Shown: positions 55,230-64,000 of the stretch, one piece after another
How positions within the stretch are numbered: position 1 is the first letter of the stretch
Layout: every line of letters starts with the position of its first letter
NCBI RefSeq assembly: GCF_023159225.1
Contig: NC_063177.1
Location: 20,112,673-20,176,672, forward strand
Origin: Perognathus longimembris pacificus
Lineage: Eukaryota; Chordata; Mammalia; Rodentia; Heteromyidae
Direction of reading: 5' to 3'
Length of the DNA stretch: 64,000 nucleotides
Made by a program: the position numbers and the translations under genes
Notes under the pieces: model-generated
The model's database searches: none
What the model saw: only the letters and a program-made list of their open reading frames with translations
Told to the model about the DNA's origin: nothing

Positions 55230-55440
55230 TTATATATGTCTAGGAAATGCAAATGAAAAATGCAGTGATGGAAAGCCACTCAGTGGTTGCCTGGGGACCG
55301 GCAAGTGAGGAGAATGGGAGAGAGGGATCACAGAAGCACAAGGCAATGTCTATGATCATTCTTCATTGTGGTGATGGTTTCTCCGGTGTGCACATATGTC
55401 GTCACTTACTGCACTTTAAATATATGCATTGATTGTATGC
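55230..55440 (+). repeat. Old L1 3' region
   Basis: CACTCAGTGGTTGCCTGGGG, GTGGTGATGGTTTC and TACTGCACTTTAAATATATG match the L1M 3' region in sense order. Confidence 0.75.
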
Positions 55441-55494
55441 CAACAGCAGCTCAAAGAACTGGGGTTTTGTTTTGATTTGGTTTTTAAATTACTT

Positions 55495-55705
55495 AATAAT
55501 TATTTTTGTGTTAGTACTGGGGCTTGAACTCAGGGCCTTGATCTCTCCCTTAGGTTTCTACTCAAGGCTAGTATTCTACCACTTGAACTTTTTGCTGGTT
55601 TATTGGAGATAAGAATCTCAGACTTTTCTCTCCCAGGTGGCTTGAACCACAAATCTTAGATCCTAGCTTCCTGAGTAGATAGGATTATAGGCATGAGCCT
55701 GGTGT
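55495..55705 (-). repeat. B1-Geo SINE
   Basis: Reversed copy; part of the Geo module is lost. Confidence 0.78.
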
Positions 55706-55714
55706 TTTTTATTT

Positions 55715-55958
55715 TTGTTTGTTTGTTTGTTTGTTTGTTTCCAGTCCTGGGGCTTGAACACAGGCTCTGGGCAGTGTTCCTGAGCTCTTTTTGCTCAGGA
55801 ATAGCACTAGCCACGGTGCCATTTTTGGTTTTCTGGTGGTTAATTGGAGCTAAGAGACTCATAGGATTTTCCTGCCCAGGCTGGCCTTGAACCATGATCC
55901 TCAGATCTCAGCCTCCTGAGTAGCTAGGATTACAGGCGTGAGCCACCAGCACCTGGCC
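55715..55958 (-). repeat. B1-Geo SINE
   Basis: Reversed copy with (GTTT)n tail; ends GGATTACAGGCGTGAGCCAC. Confidence 0.85.
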
Positions 55959-56149
55959 TCAGCTCTGTCTTTCATCAGCTGTGTCATCTTGGGCAACTTA
56001 CTAGATCCGTGTTTAGCTTTCTTATATATGCGTTAATTAATTAATGATTAATTATCAAGTGCTCATTGGCATTAGTAACACAGTACAATCATGTGTCTAT
56101 GCTTTATCATGACGACTTTGTATTCAGCTACTTCTTCACATAGTGCCTC

Positions 56150-56205
56150 CCAGAATCATGTTTCTCAAACTTGAACTTGTATGTGAATCTGCTGGTTGGG
56201 GGGTA
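56150..56205 (+). mobile_element. MER5-like scrap
   Basis: CATGTTTCTCAAACTTGAAC and GTGAATCTGCTGG resemble the MER5 start; the next SINE cuts it. Confidence 0.35.
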
Positions 56206-56227
56206 GGGGTGCTGACTGGAATCTGAG

Positions 56228-56472
56228 AGTAATTTTTTTATCATAGGGCTTGACTTCAGGACCTGGGTGCTGTCCCTGAGCTTTTTTTGCTCAAGGCTAG
56301 TATTCTACCACTTTGAGCCACAACTCTACTTCTGGTTTTCTGCTAGTTAATTGGAGATAAGAGTCTCATGGACTTTCTTGCCCAGATGCCTGGTCTGGCT
56401 TCAAACTGCACTCCTCAGGTCTCAGCCTCCTGAGTAGCTAGGATTATGGGTATGAGCCACTGGCGCCCAGCT
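56228..56472 (-). repeat. B1-Geo SINE
   Basis: Complete reversed copy about 400 bases upstream of the first LYRM9 coding exon. Confidence 0.87.
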
Positions 56473-56842
56473 TGAGACTAATTCTCACAAGCTCTTTGCC
56501 ACGGCTATGCTTTGAGTAGCTGGGCCTTCTGGCTTTTCTCCCTTCTCTTGCCTCACTTGGATGGGCCTGGTTGCTCTTTGATTGCCACTCAAGATCTCCA
56601 AGCTTGTGTCCCCACATTCTGTTGCCGGTGCCACTTTCTTACCCCCTACCTCCAGAAAGAAGATGCTGGGGCTGGTTGTACATTTTCCTCCATTTGTCCA
56701 GGGCCTTGAGGGCCTTCTCTGGGTTGAGATTTCAACAGACTGAGCATCCACCTTTGCCACGGTGCAGGCCCCATGAGGGCAGGCCATGAGAAGGCACACA
56801 AGCCCTAGACAGGGCGGGCCCCAGGGCCTGGACTTGCCTTGA

Positions 56843-60027
<3,185 letters not shown>

Positions 60028-60414
60028 GAACCCGGGGCCCAAAGTGAAGCTGTCTTAGACATTTGAAATCCAAGAGCTGCTCTTCTGGAACTAAGTGGCC
60101 GCAGTTCCTGAATATTCTTTGTCCCTGTTGGCTTCCAGAACAAGAAATTGGAGGCAAGAGAAGCTGATACTCCTCTGACGGCTCATTTTGCCGCAACCAT
60201 GTTTCCGGCATCCTTTCTGTTTGCCCTTCCAGCCAGTAACAATGTGAAATATGGGGAGAATGCGGTGTTTTTTTGTTTCTTTTCTGTGTTTTTCATTTTT
60301 GTCTTTTTGTTTTTCTACTTTGCCCTGAAAGTATTTCACTTATTCTGGAGGTCCTTTTACCATACTCTGAGCCCCAGAGAAGATGTTCCCTTAAGTGGTC
60401 GCTCATACAGAGAA

Positions 60415-60575
60415 AAGAGAGCGGGCCTTAGAACTAGGCAGATCTGGATTTGAACCCCAGCCCTGTCGCTTCTTTAGGGTATCTCCCATGAGCTCAGTTT
60501 ACTCCTTGGTGAGGATGCATAGGATGATGTTAGAATGCCTGGCACAGGGTATGGTACACAGGGTACGGCATCCCA
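60415..60575 (+). repeat. MIR SINE in the LYRM9 3' region
   Basis: TAGGCAGATCTGGATTTGAA, CTCAGTTTACTCC and TGCCTGGCACAGGGTA follow MIR. Confidence 0.75.
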
Positions 60576-60579
60576 CCTG

Positions 60580-61195
60580 CTGCTCCCTGCCCCTGCCCCA
60601 TGGCAGATCTCTGCATAGCTCTGTTCTAGCATCCTCCGTGAGGTCTCAGTGATTGGTTTGTGGCTCGTGAGCTTGTCCTGTCCCAGCTTGGAGCCTCAGA
60701 ACCCATACAGCCGTGCCATGCCCAGCAGTCTGCCAAGGATCTGCGCTTCCCAGCCCCATCCCTCCATGTTAAGGAAAGAGACGCCCTGGTCCCTGCCATC
60801 AAAGCATTGATAGTGTCTGTGAACATTATGTGAAGTAGGAAGGTGGCCAGCACAGTGTCAGTAGACATGGTTAGGCACAGGCTCTGGGAATTGGCCATCT
60901 GACCTTCCTGGCCTTCCTGGCTTTGCTCCTGTCATGGAAGGATCAAAGGAGGGAGAGGAGGGGGAGTCTGGAGGTCTGGGGGTCTAGTGGCCGGAGCTGG
61001 TTGAGCACTCAGAAGATTCAGGGAAGGCCCACTGGGATGGGAGCATCCCCAGGGCACCCAGCCAGAAGGATGTGCTTGCACGTTTTTGTCCTTGCAGTTC
61101 TGTAACTTAAAGTGGCATCTATCCGTAGAAACCTGATTAACAAGTAATGGAGTAAATGTATCATCTATGAAAGCTTTTGTCTCTTCTTTCTCCTC
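60580..61195. other. Downstream of LYRM9, unassigned
   Basis: May hold the rest of the LYRM9 3' UTR; no clear polyadenylation signal. No other gene is seen. Confidence 0.4.
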
Positions 61196-61200
61196 TTTTC

Positions 61201-61393
61201 TTTGCCAGTCGTAAAGCTTGAACTCAGGGCTTGGGCACTGTCTCTGAGCTTCTTTGGCTTAAGGCTACCACTGTACCACTTGAGCCACAGCATCACTTCC
61301 AGCCTTTTTTGCCTATGTGGTACTAGGGAATCGAATTCAGGGCTTCATGCATGCTAGGCAAACACTCTACTACTAAGCTACATTCCTAGCTCT
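61201..61393 (-). repeat. IDL-Geo SINE
   Basis: Diverged reversed copy; older than most. Confidence 0.87.
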
Positions 61394-61639
61394 CAGAGCT
61401 CCTTTGAGAAAGGACCTGTGACATCTAAGGCTGAGTCCTGCTACCAGCATGTACTCCCTGGTTAGAACCCAGTTGCCCCTGTGCTGGGCCCTCATTCCTT
61501 CCTAGCCTTTCCTCTAGGGACAGGAAACCACAGTCCAAGGGAAAGATAGGGGAAGTTGAGTAAATATAGCTCAAAGGATATTATGATATGGACTTTCATT
61601 ATTTTTCTCACAATTCCTTTTTTTCTGAAGGTTATTATT

Positions 61640-61885
61640 ATTATTTTAATTTTTTTCAATCATGGGGCTTGAACTCAGAGCCTGGGCACTGTCCCTGAAC
61701 TCTTCTGCTCAAGGCTAGCGCTCTACCACTTTGAGCCACAGCTCCACTTCCAGTTTTCTGGTGGCTAATTGGAGATAAGAGTTACATGAACTTTTCTGCC
61801 TGGGTTGGCTTTGAACCATGATCCTCAGATTTCAGCCTCCTAAGTAGCTAGGATTACAGAGGTCAACCACTGGTGTCTGGCTTTC
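61640..61885 (-). repeat. B1-Geo SINE
   Basis: Complete reversed copy with (TTA)n tail. Confidence 0.87.
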
Positions 61886-62019
61886 TGAAGGTTTTAGTTC
61901 TTCATCTTCCTAAATGAAAACTGGGACAAACACCAATTTTTATGACTAATCCTAGGTTAACCAAAGCTATGGTTGCTTTTAAGCTACAAGTGTGAATTTA
62001 CTAAGTGAAATGTCCCAGT

Positions 62020-62246
62020 CTTGCTGGGTGCTGGTGGCTTGTGCCTGTAAATCTTAGCTACTTAGGAGGCTGAGATCTGAGGACTGCAGTTCCAAGCCAG
62101 CCCAGGTAAGAAAGTCTATGAGACTCTTGTCTCCAATTAACTGGACAGAAAACCAGAAGTGGAGTTGTGGCTTAAAGCCATAGAGAGGTAGTCTTGAGCA
62201 TAAGAGCTCAGGGACAGCCCCAAGTTCAATAGAGAAAAAAAAAAGT
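62020..62246 (+). repeat. B1-Geo SINE
   Basis: Complete head; Geo end shortened. Confidence 0.85.
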
Positions 62247-62417
62247 CCAGTCTCAGAAGTACAATTTCAGAACCAAATTAGGGTCCCAGCTTCCTCTTCT
62301 TACAGCTGGAAGGCGCCATCTAAGAAAGAGATGCTGGTCTTTGCCAGCTTAGGGGTGAGAAGAGGGATCCAGGCTGAGTGCTACATTCAAGGAAAGGCAT
62401 CTCTTGTTGAGCACCTC

Positions 62418-62445
62418 CCCCCCCCCGCCCCCCCACCCCCCGGCT
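62418..62445. repeat. C-rich run
   Basis: Nearly pure C with three interruptions. Confidence 0.8.
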
Positions 62446-62449
62446 GAGC

Positions 62450-62685
62450 CCAGCAAGGGTGGCTCACATCTGTAATCCTAGCTACTTAGGAGGCTGAGAT
62501 CTGAGGACCCAGGTTCAAAGCCAGCCCAGGCAATAACGTCCATTAGGCTCTTATCTCCAATTAACCACCAAAAAGCTAGAAGTGGAGCTGTGGTTCAAAT
62601 GGTAGAGGACTAACCTTGAGCACAAAAGCTAAGGGACAGCACCCAGGCCTTGAGTTAAAGCTCTAGTACAGACACACACAAACAA
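62450..62685 (+). repeat. B1-Geo SINE
   Basis: Complete copy ending in an ACACACA tail. Confidence 0.86.
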
Positions 62686-62689
62686 TATG

Positions 62690-63100
62690 AAACAAAGCAC
62701 AAACAAGGATGGGGTCAGGCAGTCTTGCCATGAGGGAGGAGCCTGTTCACACTGTAGTCAATCTGAATCCCTGTGGGAGCAGCACCATCATGATTATCTG
62801 AGATGCCAGCGGAACTCCCTGCTTTCCGGTGGAGCACCATGTTTGGTTGAGACAATGTCTGACCAACTGGGCATTCAGACTTCATTACTTGACACACATC
62901 TTCCCCCAAATGAGGCAAGCCCATCACTTCAAGGGAAACAACTGACAAAAACCATACAGTGGTTGCCACCCATACCAGTTGCTCTTTCTGTCACAGGCCA
63001 ATGGATATAAATGGAGCAGACTACAAAATGTTTCAATTTCTGTGATGTAACTAACTTGTAAGAAACTGTCATTGATCAAGTTTTGGTAGAGCATCTAGAA
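62690..63100. other. Unassigned sequence
   Basis: Open frames of 84 and 107 codons on opposite strands overlap and have no family resemblance. Confidence 0.35.
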
Positions 63101-63104
63101 GGAT

Positions 63105-63195
63105 ATATGACATTTAAGAGGCTGAGAAAAAAGGATCGTGAATTTGAGGCCAGGCAGGGCTGCACAGTAAAACTCTGAAAGAAAGAAAAAAGACT
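63105..63195 (+). repeat. B1 fragment
   Basis: AATTTGAGGCCAGGCAGGGC and A-rich tail. Confidence 0.6.
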
Positions 63196-63449
63196 ACCTG
63201 AAGAAGTTATTTTTAAAAATTCCAACATTTCCCACATAAGGATCTGTGAGATTTTCTTCGCATTCTTCACCCCAGGCATCATTTTGCTCCAGGCTGAATG
63301 AAGCATGTGTCTTATGAAGGTTTACAAAAACCCAAAGGAATGTTGCCCTTCTCTCTAAATTTTTGGAAAGTAATTATTTCTCATAAAGACTGTTCATATT
63401 TAATAGATTAAGCTTGATTTTTTTTTATGAGCTAGTAATTTAAAGTTCT

Positions 63450-63680
63450 ACTAGGTGCTGCTGCTACTCAAAAGGCTGAGACTGAGGATCTTGTTTTGCA
63501 GCCAATCTGGGCAAGGAAGTCTATGAGACCCTTATCTCTAAATAAGTACCCCCCCCCAAAAAAAGCTGGAGGTGGAGCTGTGGCGTAAGTGGTAGAGCAC
63601 TAGCTTTGAGTAGAAAAGCTCAGAGAGAACACCCAGGCCCTGAGTTCAAGCCCCAGGATCAACACAAAAGTAAACAAACA
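63450..63680 (+). repeat. B1-Geo SINE
   Basis: Head diverged; a C run and A run replace part of the linker; complete Geo module. Confidence 0.82.
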
Positions 63681-63724
63681 TGCAAATAAAGTTCTTAGTT
63701 TTAAATTTCATATAAACAAAAATT

Positions 63725-63812
63725 CTAGGACTTGGGATGCGGCTCATGTCGTAGAGCACTTATAAGTACAAGGTCCAAAGTTCAATCTCCAGTACACACA
63801 CACACACACACA
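63725..63812 (+). repeat. ID-like monomer with (CA)n
   Basis: GACTTGGGATGCGGCTCATG ... CAATCTCCAGTA then CA repeat. Confidence 0.65.
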
Positions 63813-63814
63813 CT

Positions 63815-64000
63815 CCTAGCCAGGCGCCAGTGGGTCACCCCTATAATCCTAGCTACTGGGAAGACTGAGATCTGATGATCTTGGTTCAAAGCCAACTGGG
63901 ACAAAAAAGTCCATAAGATTCTTATATCCAATTAACCAGAAAAAAAAGCCAGGAATGGAAGAATAGCTCAAGTGGTAGAGCCTTGAGTGGAGAAAGCTAA
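63815..64000 (+). repeat. B1-Geo SINE, cut by the window end
   Basis: CAGGCGCCAGTGGGTCACCC head and start of the Geo module. Confidence 0.83.

Noticed and set aside
60028..61200. LYRM9 polyadenylation site
   Set aside because: No canonical signal was found; the variant AGTAAA near 61150 is too weak to call.
62687..63010. 107-codon frame near the right edge as part of NOS2
   Set aside because: No resemblance to nitric oxide synthase, and by known synteny NOS2 should lie further right.

Overview
This window is mammalian nuclear DNA, almost certainly from a geomyoid rodent (pocket mouse, kangaroo rat or pocket gopher group). The evidence is the dominant SINE: about 27 copies of a dimer. Its left monomer is ID-like (tRNA-type A and B boxes), and its right monomer is a 'Geo' module ending in ...AGGACTGGC(A)n. 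I recognise this as IDL-Geo, a SINE family described from Geomyoidea. The same Geo module is also fused to a 7SL/B1-like head in about 40 further copies ('B1-Geo', my working name). No bacterial-type genes, operons or CRISPR arrays are present.

There is one real gene. LYRM9 lies on the + strand, with a CpG-island promoter and probable noncoding first exon at about 46.88-47.56 kb, and coding exons at 56,891-57,016, 59,289-59,381 and 60,010-60,027. Together they encode a complete 78-residue LYR-motif protein with good splice sites. From known mammalian synteny (NLK - LYRM9 - NOS2), the left 46 kb should be the NLK-LYRM9 intergenic region and the right edge should lie between LYRM9 and NOS2. One retrocopy, a cytochrome c (CYCS) copy at 9.3-10.3 kb, has an intact 105-codon frame but has lost the heme-ligand methionine.

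Layout: 0-8.9 kb is unique sequence with SINEs, including a MIR split by a SINE and a three-layer nest at 7.1-7.8 kb. 8.96-16.1 kb is an LTR-rich block: A1 LTR carrying the CYCS retrocopy, a palindromic mini-LTR, solo LTR G with a 4-bp target duplication, and E-type LTRs around shared internal sequence. 17.9-29.6 kb is a deep nest of endogenous retroelements. C1 and C2 are sister non-coding elements on the minus strand with a tRNA-His-like primer binding site. D is an ERVK-like element with a CpG-rich leader, inserted in LTR A3. Solo LTRs F1 and F2 and a SINE are inserted into these, and LTR A2 follows. 29.6-46.8 kb is intergenic DNA with SINEs, microsatellites, an A-type LTR, an old MER5A and candidate conserved noncoding blocks. 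46.8-60 kb is LYRM9. 60-64 kb is downstream flank with SINEs and a MIR.

The ERV remnants show no gag, pol or env reading frame that I can recognise. The most informative signals are paralogous 'empty sites' that let insertions be read directly from this one window: A2 for the CYCS copy in A1, C1 for LTR F2 and the SINE in C2, and the inverted 30.2-kb copy for the SINE at 15.1 kb. I found no convincing wholly new biological system. The best candidates for novelty are a retroelement lineage that appears to carry a captured B1-Geo SINE, a palindromic LTR-derived element, serial SINE insertion into one target, and the intact but ligand-less cytochrome c retrocopy.
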